From NCBI RefSeq assembly GCF_000961095.1, contig NZ_CP011058.1:5100001-5164000 (forward strand): a stretch of DNA of 64,000 bases, given 5' to 3'. Position 1 is the first letter of the stretch. Every line of letters starts with the position of its first letter. The notes below the pieces were generated by a model that saw only the letters and a program-made list of their open reading frames with translations, had not been told where the DNA came from and searched no databases. This document shows, piece by piece, positions 53,119 to 61,580 of this stretch. Source of the DNA: Paenibacillus beijingensis (GTDB taxonomy: Bacteria; Bacillota; Bacilli; Paenibacillales; Paenibacillaceae). The position numbers and the translations under genes are program-made.

Positions 53119-54248
53119 TCTCCCGCCAACACATGCTTGGCGATAACTGCTTTTTGAATCTCGGCCGTTCCTTCTTCGAATTTTTGCGCCCGCGCATCGC
53201 GGTAAATCCGTTCGATTTCGTATCCCTTGAAGTAACCGATGCCGCCCCAGATTTGCTGCGATTTGTCTGTAACGCGCTGCAGCATCTCGAGCGCATACAG
53301 CTTCGCCATCGAAGCCGGCGGCGGCGTCAAAGCGCCTTCGTCCTTCAACCTTCCCGCATACATCACGAGCTGCCGGGCAGCTTCAATGTCGGTTGCCATT
53401 TCCGCGATCCAAGATTGCACCACTTGACGCTGGCTGAGCGATTTGCCGAACGTCACGCGTTCGCGGCTCCGCTGAACAGCCAAATCGAAAGCGCGTTGAG
53501 CCAAGCCGACGCAGGTCATGCCGACGCAAATCCGGCTCGGATCCAGAAAGCCGTTTAATGCACCGGCAAGGCCTTGTCCTACTTCGCCCAGCAAATTGCC
53601 CGCCGGAACCCGCGCGTCTTTAAGAACGATGTGAGCATGGCCGGTTCCCGTAAGACCAAGGGTTGGAGGCATCACATTGATCTCGACGCCGTCCGCCGTT
53701 CTGGGAACGAGCAGTGCGATAGTGCCTTCGTAGCCCCGGGTACCTTCCATACGCGCGTACAGCAGCAGATAATCGACCGTATCACCGAAAGTGATGAGCC
53801 ATTTTACCCCGTTCAATATGTACTCATCGCCTTGTTTGCGCGCCGATGTCTGGATATCGGCTCCTGAACCCGCATTCGGTTCGGTCAGGGCAAAGGCCGC
53901 GGTGATCTCGCCGCGCACCAGCGGCTTCACGAACCGTTCCCGCTGCTCCTCGCTTGCCAAAAAGTCGATCGGGCGCCAAATGCCATTGATAACGTGCACG
54001 ACCATGCGGATGGAGCCGTGCGACTGGGAAAACAGTTCGAGAATTTGCAGATATTGAGAAAAGCTGAGACCATATCCGCCGTATTCCGTCGGAGCAGCCA
54101 AGCGCAGGTAACCATGCTCCCTCAGCTCCTGCCAAATGTCCGATCCGCACTGTCCGGTTTCTTCGATCCGCTCGGAAAGCTCCCGCAGCCGGCCGTTTAC
54201 ATACGTTTTCACTTCATCTTTCAATTTCAGAAAGTCAGCTTCGTTCAT
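53115..54248 (-). CDS. Acyl-CoA dehydrogenase
   Basis: 377 residues from MNEADFLKLKDEVKTYVN, ribosome-binding site GAGGAGATCC. FAD/substrate signature AFALTEPNAGSGADIQTSAR, second signature ATDIEAARQLVMYAGRL, and the C-terminal FEEGTAEIQKAVIAKHVL with the catalytic Glu of this family. Introduces an alpha,beta double bond in a CoA thioester. Lies between the CoA ligase (95 bases) and the dienoyl-reductase-like gene (overlap), corresponding to AnsL. Confidence 0.92.
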   Translation of the reverse strand: MNEADFLKLKDEVKTYVNGRLRELSERIEETGQCGSDIWQELREHGYLRLAAPTEYGGYGLSFSQYLQILELFSQSHGSIRMVVHVINGIWRPIDFLASEEQRERFVKPLVRGEITAAFALTEPNAGSGADIQTSARKQGDEYILNGVKWLITFGDTVDYLLLYARMEGTRGYEGTIALLVPRTADGVEINVMPPTLGLTGTGHAHIVLKDARVPAGNLLGEVGQGLAGALNGFLDPSRICVGMTCVGLAQRAFDLAVQRSRERVTFGKSLSQRQVVQSWIAEMATDIEAARQLVMYAGRLKDEGALTPPPASMAKLYALEMLQRVTDKSQQIWGGIGYFKGYEIERIYRDARAQKFEEGTAEIQKAVIAKHVLAGE

Positions 54249-54342
54249 CCCTGGATCTCCTCGCTCAATTAGTAGGATTAGTCTCGTTATGATCATCGAT
54301 TATAGCAGCCGGGCATAAACGACTCCGACTCGTCATGATAAC

Positions 54343-55929
54343 TTAATTGGAGCCCAGCTTATTCGCAATCATTTCTCTCAGAACATATTTCTGAATTTTC
54401 CCCGTTGTCGTACGGGGCATCTCCTCAATGCTTTCAAGCCGTTCTGGCCAATAAATTTTGGTGACGCCTTTTGCATGCAAATAAGAGGTCACATCGCTCA
54501 AAGTGATTGTATCTTGCGGATTTTTTAACGATACATAGGCACAAATACGCTCGTTCAACCGCGGATCGGGCATGCCGACTACCGCGACGTCCCGCAGCGC
54601 CTCAAATTGGTAAAGCAGATTTTCAATCTCGGAAACCGGAATCTTTACTCCGCCGCGGTTGATGATGTCTTTTATCCGGCCCGTCAATCGCACATTGCCC
54701 TGCTCGTCGATGACCGCCATATCCCCCGTATTGAAAAAGCCGACGGCATCGACAGCCGCTTCGTACCATTCCGGATGATCCAAGTATGCGGTAAACATCG
54801 CCGGAGTTTTAACTTTGAACAAGCCTTCCTGTCCAGGGGGAAGCGTGCGGCCGTCTTCACCCGTAACTTTCATTTCCCGGCCCGCAATAACCTGACCATC
54901 CGTATTCCAGGATGATTCCATATAACACGTTACGGATCCGACGCTGATCATGCAGGTTTCGGTCGAGCCCCAGCCACCCGCGACTTTGCATTTCAACCGG
55001 TCGCTTGCTTCCTGCGCCAGCTTGCGCGGTACCGGAGCGCCGGTGGCAATAAATATCCGAAGCCCTTTCGGCGGATGTTCTTCACGGGTTAAATCCGCAA
55101 GAAAAGGCATTGCCGCCTGAACAAACGAAACGCCGTGCTCTTCAATGGCGGTTCGAGCCGTTTCAACGCTCCATACCGCTTGGCCCACATGTTTGGCTCC
55201 AAGATAAAACGCCATTGACATGCCGTAGAGGAAACCCGTTTGGTGCGCCATAGGGGACGGAACCCAAATCGTATCCTCTGCAGTCAGTCCGAGCGTCTGC
55301 ACATGAGCGGAAACGCCATGGCCAAGCGAACCGTGAGTATGAATGACTCCTTTCGGTTCGCCTGTTGTACCCGATGTGAACAGCAGCTGCGACGGACAAC
55401 TGGAATCCGGCCGGCGGCGTCCGATTTCTTCCAGATCCGCTTCCTTAGAGGCCAGTCCGCCAAGTCCATCCTTTAAATCCCCGGGGTCTCTCGACTGGAT
55501 TGTAATTACAGACCTCAGTTCCGGCAAGTCGGAGCGGATGCTTTCGATCATGGGGCCGTAATGAAAATTGCGGAACTCCGAAGGGATAATTAACAGCTTG
55601 CTTTTGGATCTGCTCATTATAAACAGAATTTCTCTCTCCCTTAAAGCCGGGAGCATAGGACAGGCAACCGCGCCGGCTTTCCAGATGGCAAGAGTCAGCA
55701 CTGCAAATTCCCAGTAGTTAGGAAGCAAGTAAGCGACATTTTCACCTTTTTCCACCCCTAACTCGATAAGCCCTTGCGCGGCGCGATTCGCAAGTGCATT
55801 CAGTTCGCCGTAGCTTAAGGTGATTGGAGTCGGTCCGCTCAAGTCAACGATCGCATCTTTGTTGGGGTCGGCATGATCTATTTTGTTCAGAATCAACAAT
55901 TCACTTTCTATGCGATTAGTCGTAATCAT
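54343..55929 (-). CDS. Acyl-CoA ligase (AMP-forming)
   Basis: 528 residues of the ANL superfamily: core A3 LLFTSGTTGEPKGVIHTHG, A5 GWGSTETCMISVG, A7 FNTGDMAVIDEQG, A8 RLTGRIKDIINRGGVK and A10 PRTTTGKIQKYVLRE with the catalytic Lys. It most resembles cyclohexanecarboxylate- and benzoate-type CoA ligases and would activate a shikimate-derived ring acid as its CoA ester (AnsK position). Its ATG overlaps the aroA-like stop (ATGA), so the two are co-translated. Confidence 0.92.
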   Translation of the reverse strand: MITTNRIESELLILNKIDHADPNKDAIVDLSGPTPITLSYGELNALANRAAQGLIELGVEKGENVAYLLPNYWEFAVLTLAIWKAGAVACPMLPALREREILFIMSRSKSKLLIIPSEFRNFHYGPMIESIRSDLPELRSVITIQSRDPGDLKDGLGGLASKEADLEEIGRRRPDSSCPSQLLFTSGTTGEPKGVIHTHGSLGHGVSAHVQTLGLTAEDTIWVPSPMAHQTGFLYGMSMAFYLGAKHVGQAVWSVETARTAIEEHGVSFVQAAMPFLADLTREEHPPKGLRIFIATGAPVPRKLAQEASDRLKCKVAGGWGSTETCMISVGSVTCYMESSWNTDGQVIAGREMKVTGEDGRTLPPGQEGLFKVKTPAMFTAYLDHPEWYEAAVDAVGFFNTGDMAVIDEQGNVRLTGRIKDIINRGGVKIPVSEIENLLYQFEALRDVAVVGMPDPRLNERICAYVSLKNPQDTITLSDVTSYLHAKGVTKIYWPERLESIEEMPRTTTGKIQKYVLREMIANKLGSN

Positions 55930-57266
55930 ACACGCATAATCTCCTCTGCCAACGAGTTTCTCTTCAGCTGGGCTGTTTCCAGCCCGGAATTCCTGAGCAC
56001 GTCCAGATGATCGAAAAATTCCGGATAAGAGATACGATAAGCGTTCGGAAAGGTCAATTGGCTGGCCTTATCTGCCGCCCTCATTGCGGCGATTGTGAAC
56101 GCCATTTGGACGCGGTGGTCATTGTATGTTGAAATCGAGGCACCCGTCAGTCGTTCAACCCCTTTGATAATCAAGTCGTCGCCGATCTCCTGAATTTTGG
56201 CTCCCATTTTGTTTAACTGAAGCATGGCTTTGACCCGGTTGGACTCTTTCATGCGGCCCGGACCGATGTTTTTGAGAACCGTCGTCCCTTGAGATAGTGC
56301 AGCCAGTACGGACAACGCCGGGATCAAGTCCGGGATATGGCGCATGTCGATCTCGCGACCGCCGACCGGACGGAAGAATGGGTGGCTGATTCGAGCCCCG
56401 TTGATTTGTTTGTCGTACTTCAGCGAAACGCCAAACTCTTCTATTATATCCAGTATTTTGTTTTCCGGATGTGTTCCAACTCCCTCTAGACCCTGCAGTA
56501 CGATATCCGAAGGATATAACGCGCTAAGAACCAGCAGGAACGCAGCGGAAGATAAATCCGGCTCGATATGTATTTCTGTCGGTTGATACTTCTGGCCGGC
56601 TGGTACTCTCCACTTTGTTCCGGATGGATCCTCTTCAATGTGGATGCCGAATTTCCTTTGCATCTCAATCGTCAATTGGACATATGTGAACTCGTTATGA
56701 GGGGGAAGGGCTTCAATAATCGTATCTTTCTCAGCAAATGGCGCGAGAATAAGCAGTCCCGATATCCATTGGCTTAGCGTTCCGGGGATTTGAATATGAC
56801 CGCCTTTAGGTCTGCCGGGTTGAATTGTAACCGGCATTTTGTAGTTGTTTGCCTGCCACTCAACGCCCATGGCACCCAACGCTTCGAGCAGCGGGCCGAT
56901 GGGTCTTTCCCTCAGCGCCTTGTGCCCATTGTATGTCGGCGCCACCCCTTCGGAGAGACTGCCCAAGCCGAGCATAAACTGCAGCGTCGAACCGGAGCTT
57001 CCGACTCGAATTTTACCGTTCGACGGATTGTACGTTCCTCCGCGGACTGCATAACCGTTATGCAAATGTTGCACATCAACACCGAAGTCACTGAGGGAAT
57101 TCAGCGTATCACGGATATGAAGAGCGCCTGATTTTCCGTGGATGGTCGTTTCACCGTCGGCTAGCGATCCAAAAATTAAAGCACGATGCAAATGATACTT
57201 GGATGGCGGTACCTGAACCACCCCGTTGATCGAGCCGTAATGAGGATAAACTGTTATCTTGGACAT
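55926..57266 (-). CDS. EPSP-synthase (AroA) homologue, first gene of the candidate cyclohexanecarboxyl-CoA operon
   Basis: 446 residues with the complete two-lobe enolpyruvyl transferase layout. By eye against E. coli AroA: Lys22 and Arg27 are kept (PSKYHLHRAL), as are Arg124 (RERPI), Gln171 (LSQW), Asp313 (HIPD), Lys340/Glu341/Arg344 (KESNR) and Asp384-His-Arg386 (YNDHR). Several residues that hold shikimate-3-phosphate differ: Ser23 is Tyr, Ser169 Leu, Ser197 Glu, and the NAGTAMR loop is SSGSTLQ. This suggests a related but different substrate. It is not beside other aro genes but heads an operon with CoA-ligase, dehydrogenase and reductases, like AnsJ of the Streptomyces cyclohexanecarboxyl-CoA pathway. 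Confidence 0.85.
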   Translation of the reverse strand: MSKITVYPHYGSINGVVQVPPSKYHLHRALIFGSLADGETTIHGKSGALHIRDTLNSLSDFGVDVQHLHNGYAVRGGTYNPSNGKIRVGSSGSTLQFMLGLGSLSEGVAPTYNGHKALRERPIGPLLEALGAMGVEWQANNYKMPVTIQPGRPKGGHIQIPGTLSQWISGLLILAPFAEKDTIIEALPPHNEFTYVQLTIEMQRKFGIHIEEDPSGTKWRVPAGQKYQPTEIHIEPDLSSAAFLLVLSALYPSDIVLQGLEGVGTHPENKILDIIEEFGVSLKYDKQINGARISHPFFRPVGGREIDMRHIPDLIPALSVLAALSQGTTVLKNIGPGRMKESNRVKAMLQLNKMGAKIQEIGDDLIIKGVERLTGASISTYNDHRVQMAFTIAAMRAADKASQLTFPNAYRISYPEFFDHLDVLRNSGLETAQLKRNSLAEEIMRV

Positions 57267-57354
57267 CTACCCCACTCCACTTCTATAAATATTTTTATAT
57301 CCAAACCTTCTTGCCGGCTTGCCATCACAGCCGGTTCGAATGGTTATGGGTGCT

Positions 57355-57443
57355 ATTATAGATCTGCCTAATATTAATGATAAGTACGCACTTTCTTGTG
57401 ATATAGTAACTTTTTCGTAATATAGGCACATAAATGTAACTAT
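57355..57443 (-). promoter_or_regulatory. Operon promoter with shared regulatory element (site 3)
   Basis: Minus-strand -35 TTATCA and -10 TATAAT with a 17-base spacer. AAGTGCGTACTT (57382-57393) overlaps the -35; GTGCCTATAT lies 30 bases upstream of it, as at site 1. The transcript leads into the aroA-like gene 89 bases on. Beyond the element, 57444-57683 shows no gene on either strand. Confidence 0.8.
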
Positions 57444-57683
57444 TTTTTGACAATGTTTGGGTTGTTATTAGGCTAATAAATGGAGTGTCGAAAGCAAATG
57501 GCTGTTTTGTTAAGGCTCTATCTCAACTTCACAACGTTAACAATGGTAAATCGTGGAGGTTAGTCTAGAATATGCGGGTAGCTGCAGAAAATTTCTTAGA
57601 TTGTACTAAAAAAACATTCTTCCTTTCTTCCTCAAATCCTTCTTTTGAGAACGATAACATACCCCGATCCGTCCCGCCATTTG

Positions 57684-57739
57684 AAAAAAAAGAAATTGGC
57701 AACCTTGGCCCGTAACAAACGCGGGCGATGGTTGCCAAT
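57684..57739 (-). terminator. Terminator of the DJ-1/PfpI gene
   Basis: ATTGGCAACC pairs with GGTTGCCAAT around a long loop, followed by TTCTTTTTTTT on the minus strand, 14 bases after the stop codon. Confidence 0.82.
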
Positions 57740-57752
57740 AAAAAAAAGATTA

Positions 57753-58415
57753 TCAAGCTTGCAGCTTGGCAATGATTTCTTTTGCCACGCTAAGTGTCGA
57801 TTGAGGGTTTTGACCCGTTATTAAATTTCCGTCAACTTCATAATGGTCCGACCAATCAGCCGCCGTAACGAAGATCGGGCCGGCTTCACGAAGCTTGGAC
57901 TCCAAAAGAAACGGCATGTATTGATCCAAACCGGCCGCTTTTTCTTCCGAATCCGTAAAGGCTGTAATCCGTTTGCCTTCCACGAGATATTTGCCGTTCG
58001 ATAATTTTGCATTTACTAAACCGGCAGGTCCATGGCATACCGCGGCTACGATTTTGTCGTTTTCATAGAATTGGCTCAGCAAGGATTGAAGCTTCTCGTT
58101 GTCCGGCAAATCAAACATCGTTCCGTGGCCGCCCGGCAAGAAAATAACATCGTAATCCGAAGCGATAATTTCATCCAGTTTAATCGTATTCGCAAGGTAC
58201 TTCTGAGCGTCTACGATTTCTTGAGGCAAATCGGCGCTCAAGCTGTTTTGATCAACAGGAGTTTTTCCGCCCAAAGGACTTGCTACCGTAATATTATATC
58301 CTTCTTTGGTAAACTCAATATACGGCTCAGCAAACTCCGACAGCCAAAGTCCTGTAGACTTTTCACTGTTTATTTGATTGGCGGATGTTACGACCATTAA
58401 GATTTTTTTTGACAT
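57753..58415 (-). CDS. DJ-1/PfpI-family protein (Hsp31-like)
   Basis: 220 residues from MSKKILMVVTSANQINSEKS; ribosome-binding site GGAGAGGAA. The nucleophile elbow is AAVCHGPAGLVNA with Cys-His, and Glu in FAEPYIEF lies near the start as in class I amidotransferase-like Hsp31/YdeA-type chaperone-glyoxalases. Probably handles reactive carbonyls or protein damage. Same strand as the MDR oxidoreductase but with its own promoter. Confidence 0.88.
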   Translation of the reverse strand: MSKKILMVVTSANQINSEKSTGLWLSEFAEPYIEFTKEGYNITVASPLGGKTPVDQNSLSADLPQEIVDAQKYLANTIKLDEIIASDYDVIFLPGGHGTMFDLPDNEKLQSLLSQFYENDKIVAAVCHGPAGLVNAKLSNGKYLVEGKRITAFTDSEEKAAGLDQYMPFLLESKLREAGPIFVTAADWSDHYEVDGNLITGQNPQSTLSVAKEIIAKLQA

Positions 58416-58458
58416 TTTTGATTCCTCTCCTCTGTTTGTTATTTGTTGTTGCAGTCCT

Positions 58459-58487
58459 ATTGTATATTCACTTTTGCTATAAAACAA
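58459..58487 (-). promoter_or_regulatory. Promoter of the DJ-1/PfpI gene
   Basis: TTGTTT and TACAAT with a 17-base spacer, 44 bases before the ATG. The AAGTACGTACTT palindrome of the neighbouring promoters is absent. Confidence 0.6.
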
Positions 58488-58531
58488 ATTAGATTATTAT
58501 CGGTTATATATAAATATATTTATATCAAATC

Positions 58532-59485
58532 TTATTCTCTGCTCAGAACGATTTTGCCTCTTGATCTCCCTGTTTGATTGGAAAGGTGCGCCTTTGCTAC
58601 GCCATCAACCGTAAGCGGATAAACTTCGGTTACAATCGGCCTCACTTTCTGAGATTCCACCAGCTCCCGAATATGGTTCATATTTCTTCCGTCCGGACGG
58701 GTAAAAACAAACTTTATGGTCAACTGAAGCTCATCTTCCATGGCATCGACATAATCGGGACGTACGGCATCCCGCGCGCTAATGATTGTCGCCACGGTTG
58801 CATTCGGCTTCATCAATTTCAATGCATCGCCGTATGCCGCACCTCCAAGCGTATCCAGCATAAAGTCAAATTTCGTCGTTGTCTCGATGCGGCCCAAATC
58901 ATAAACAAGAACTTCATCCGCACCCAAATCACGTACAAAATCTTGATTTTTCAAGCTTGTTGTCGCCGCCACATAGGCACCTCTTGCTTTCGCCAATTGA
59001 ACGGCAAAAGAGCCGATTCCGCCGCTTCCCGCTAAAATGAGAACGTTATCCCCAGGCTGAATATTTCCTGCTTCTACAAGCGCCTGCCAAACCGTTAACC
59101 CCACCAATGGAAGCGAAGCAGCTTCAACGTAGGTCAAACCGCGAGGCATCGGGGCGACAAGATGTGCCGGAACGACGATTTCATCAGCGTACGTACCGTG
59201 TTTTTCCATTTCCGGTCTGAAAAAGACATCGTCGCCGACTTGAAATTGCTTTACGTCCGATCCGACAGCAGCCACTTTCCCTGCTCCATCCCAGCCTAAA
59301 ATTAGAGGAAGCTGATATGGGAAATCTTGTTTTAAAAGTCCATCCCTTACTTTCCAGTCGACGGGGTTTACCCCGCTAGCTTTTATCGAGATCAATAGAT
59401 CGTTCAGACCCACTTGTTCGGTTGGAACGCTGATCGTCTTTATTTGATGTTCATCTCCGTATTGTTCAATGCCAATTCCGATCAA
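58532..59485 (-). CDS. Zinc-free MDR quinone oxidoreductase / NADP-dependent alcohol dehydrogenase
   Basis: About 317 residues. The GroES-like half has ASGVNPVDWKVRDGLL and LILGWDGAGKVAAVGSDVK; the Rossmann half has NVLILAGSGGIGSFAVQLAK (quinone-oxidoreductase AGSGGIG variant). No structural or catalytic zinc Cys are seen. The start is a TTG seven bases after AGGAGGGTG; a longer ATG frame lacks a site. NADPH-dependent reduction of quinones or enones. Its promoter shares the element of the candidate cyclohexanecarboxyl-CoA operon and the MFS gene. Confidence 0.88.
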   Translation of the reverse strand: MIGIGIEQYGDEHQIKTISVPTEQVGLNDLLISIKASGVNPVDWKVRDGLLKQDFPYQLPLILGWDGAGKVAAVGSDVKQFQVGDDVFFRPEMEKHGTYADEIVVPAHLVAPMPRGLTYVEAASLPLVGLTVWQALVEAGNIQPGDNVLILAGSGGIGSFAVQLAKARGAYVAATTSLKNQDFVRDLGADEVLVYDLGRIETTTKFDFMLDTLGGAAYGDALKLMKPNATVATIISARDAVRPDYVDAMEDELQLTIKFVFTRPDGRNMNHIRELVESQKVRPIVTEVYPLTVDGVAKAHLSNQTGRSRGKIVLSRE

Positions 59486-59568
59486 TTGTATACACCCTCC
59501 TAATTGAATCATTTGTATGAAGCCGAACTTCCGTATTCCAGTCCCGGCTGTATTTGCTGCTTGGGGAA

Positions 59569-59638
59569 ATTATATATTTATACGATCGAAATAGTAAGTA
59601 CGTACTTATAAGTGTCATAGGCACAAAAAAGTAATGGC
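59569..59638 (-). promoter_or_regulatory. MDR oxidoreductase promoter with shared regulatory element (site 2)
   Basis: Minus-strand -35 TTACTA (59592-59597) and -10 TATAAT (59569-59574), spacer 17. The perfect palindrome AAGTACGTACTT (59596-59607) overlaps the -35. ACTTTTTTGTGCCTAT lies only 12 bases upstream of it, as if 19 bases between two CTAT repeats seen at site 1 had been removed. Confidence 0.8.
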
Positions 59639-59661
59639 TGCCGATCGTTCCTTTGGCAGCC
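59636..59661 (-). terminator. Terminator of the GNAT gene
   Basis: GGCTGCC and GGCAGCC arms around a 12-base loop, then ATTACTTTTTTG on the minus strand. The T-rich tail is at the same time the upstream part of regulatory site 2. Confidence 0.7.
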
Positions 59662-59718
59662 TGATAAAAGTTATTATTTACCCGCAAAATTCAACATATT
59701 ATAGCTTTTCAGTTACAT

Positions 59719-60228
59719 TTAACCAAATAATTTATAATAGTAAACCGTCGAATGCAGCTCTCCGTTTGCAGATTTCGCATAATTGGGAATTCGTCCGGCC
59801 TCCTGATAACCGATCGAAAGATAGAGGTCATTCGAAGGATCTCCTTCGCGGGTGTCGAGAACGACCAGAGATCTCCCCTCCTGCTTCGCTCTTTCTTCAG
59901 CCTTGTGCATAAGGGAACGACCGATACCATTGCGCCGATAATGAGGATGGGTTATCAACTTAGCGATTTCTGCTCTATGGCCGCCGTTCTGCTTCGTACA
60001 CAAATGCAGTTGAACCGTTCCGACGATCTGATCATTGATTAAAGCGACGAATAAAATCACTTCAGGGGATAACACATGTTCCCAATATTTTGCCGCCTCC
60101 AAAGGGCTTAATGGCGGTAAAAAACCAATCGACGCTCCATCTCCAACGACCTCAATCATAAGTTCCGAAAGATCATCAACATGCTCTGCAATGGATATTG
60201 ATTGTTCGATTTTCACAACATCAACCAT
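59719..60228 (-). CDS. GNAT-family N-acetyltransferase
   Basis: 169 residues from MVDVVKIEQSISIAEHVDDL, ribosome-binding site GGAGGGAA. The acetyl-CoA loop is KLITHPHYRRNGIGRSLMHK (motif A, R/Q-x-x-G-x-G/A), followed by LVVLDTREGDPSNDLYLSIG. Substrate unknown; the build resembles small-molecule acetyltransferases. Divergent from the LysR gene on the other side. Confidence 0.88.
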   Translation of the reverse strand: MVDVVKIEQSISIAEHVDDLSELMIEVVGDGASIGFLPPLSPLEAAKYWEHVLSPEVILFVALINDQIVGTVQLHLCTKQNGGHRAEIAKLITHPHYRRNGIGRSLMHKAEERAKQEGRSLVVLDTREGDPSNDLYLSIGYQEAGRIPNYAKSANGELHSTVYYYKLFG

Positions 60229-60373
60229 AAAATTCCCTCCAATATCGTAGTTGCCTTTAATGATCAACGGCTACCCATTCGGTATAGTGAAATATTAACT
60301 GAGCGTGTATAATTTGTATAACGAATTTTATGTATTACAATAATCAATTTTTCAAATCGTTGAGGTGTATGTT

Positions 60374-61228
60374 ATGGACTTATCTCAATTAGAAGCTTTT
60401 TTAACCGTATGCAGAATTCGAAATTTTACAAAAGCCGCCGAGCACCTGCATATTTCACAGTCTGCAGTTACAGCTCGAATAAAAGCTTTGGAAAGCTCTA
60501 TTGGCAAGGTGCTGTTTCTTCGTGATAACCGCAATGTAAACTTAACCCCGTCAGGTATCGCTTTTCTTCCTTATGCCGAGAGGATGCTGCGTTTGTTTGA
60601 AGAGAGCAAGGTTACCTTATCGGAGGATTTGGAGAATTATATTATACTTAGCGGGCCGGGATCCGTCTGGCATTATTATTACTTGCAGCACATCCTTTCG
60701 TTTAGGCGGAACCACCCGAAGGTTGCGATTAAATTCCTAAGCTATGTCGATCCCAGCTATATGGTACGCGATCTCTTGCTTGATGGAATTGTGCAAGTCG
60801 CGATTCGATACGACCCGCCGGATCATCCCAAAGTTACAAAAGAATTTCTATTTGAGGACGAAATAATACTTGTATCCGCTAAAAAAAGGGAATCCATCAT
60901 AAGCAGGGCAGATTTCTTTTCCCAGGAGTATTGTCATATTGAGTGGGGTCCCCCGTTCCCAGACTGGTTCTCCAGTATTGTCGGTGCAGGATATGTCCCA
61001 ACGCTTCAAACCGATCACTCCACCATCATGCTCACGATGCTTTTGCAAGGGGCCGGTTTTGGATTTTTACCCCGATCCATTGCACAGCCTTTTCTCGATT
61101 CCAAGAAGCTGTTTGAGCTTCGATCTGAGATGAATACGCCGATTACAAGAGCTTTTGCCCTTTACTTGACGGAGAATCGCGAACACATCAGTGTAAAACT
61201 AGGTTTAAAACTGCTTGGCATCCATTAA
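60374..61228 (+). CDS. LysR-family transcriptional regulator (divergent)
   Basis: 284 residues from MDLSQLEAFLTVCRIRNFTK with GAGGTG six bases upstream. HTH segment AAEHLHISQSAVTARIKALE; effector domain with GAGFGFLPRSIAQPFLD near the end, typical of CysL/YwfK-type LysR proteins. Divergent from the GNAT gene with a 145-bp gap, so it may regulate it. Confidence 0.9.
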   Translation: MDLSQLEAFLTVCRIRNFTKAAEHLHISQSAVTARIKALESSIGKVLFLRDNRNVNLTPSGIAFLPYAERMLRLFEESKVTLSEDLENYIILSGPGSVWHYYYLQHILSFRRNHPKVAIKFLSYVDPSYMVRDLLLDGIVQVAIRYDPPDHPKVTKEFLFEDEIILVSAKKRESIISRADFFSQEYCHIEWGPPFPDWFSSIVGAGYVPTLQTDHSTIMLTMLLQGAGFGFLPRSIAQPFLDSKKLFELRSEMNTPITRAFALYLTENREHISVKLGLKLLGIH

Positions 61229-61259
61229 TTGGATACTGCGTTTTAATAACAAAGATATA

Positions 61260-61278
61260 GCCCTCCATGAAGGAGGGC
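61260..61278. terminator. Short hairpin between convergent LysR and small membrane protein genes
   Basis: Arms GCCCTCC and GGAGGGC with a five-base loop. No long T-run follows on either strand, so termination is plausible but weak. Confidence 0.5.
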
Positions 61279-61289
61279 AATAATTACAT

Positions 61290-61580
61290 TTAATGAAATT
61301 TTCTTTTGATATCCATTAGATACTTTAGAACAACTGCGACACCGCCAACGAAATAAAAAATGACAAGAATCCACCGAGTAGGGTCAATTGGACTCATGGA
61401 TATAATAACGTTCAATGGCAGGACATAGTACAGGACATCCTTCAAATAACCTAATACAAATGTTGGATTGAAAGAGCCTTCCCAAAATAACCGGAAAAAG
61501 GCAATTAAGAAATCAATTATCATCAGCCCAAAAATGGCCCACATTGTGTAGATCATACAGTCTGCAAGAGATAAATGCAT
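61290..61580 (-). CDS. Small membrane protein of unknown function, 96 residues
   Basis: Not recognised. Three predicted helices (about 8-30, 44-62 and 69-85) and a short basic C-terminus (KYLMDIKRKFH). The start MHLSLADCMIYTMWAIFGLM follows AGGGTGGTGATGATAA. Convergent with the LysR gene. Confidence 0.7.
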   Translation of the reverse strand: MHLSLADCMIYTMWAIFGLMIIDFLIAFFRLFWEGSFNPTFVLGYLKDVLYYVLPLNVIISMSPIDPTRWILVIFYFVGGVAVVLKYLMDIKRKFH

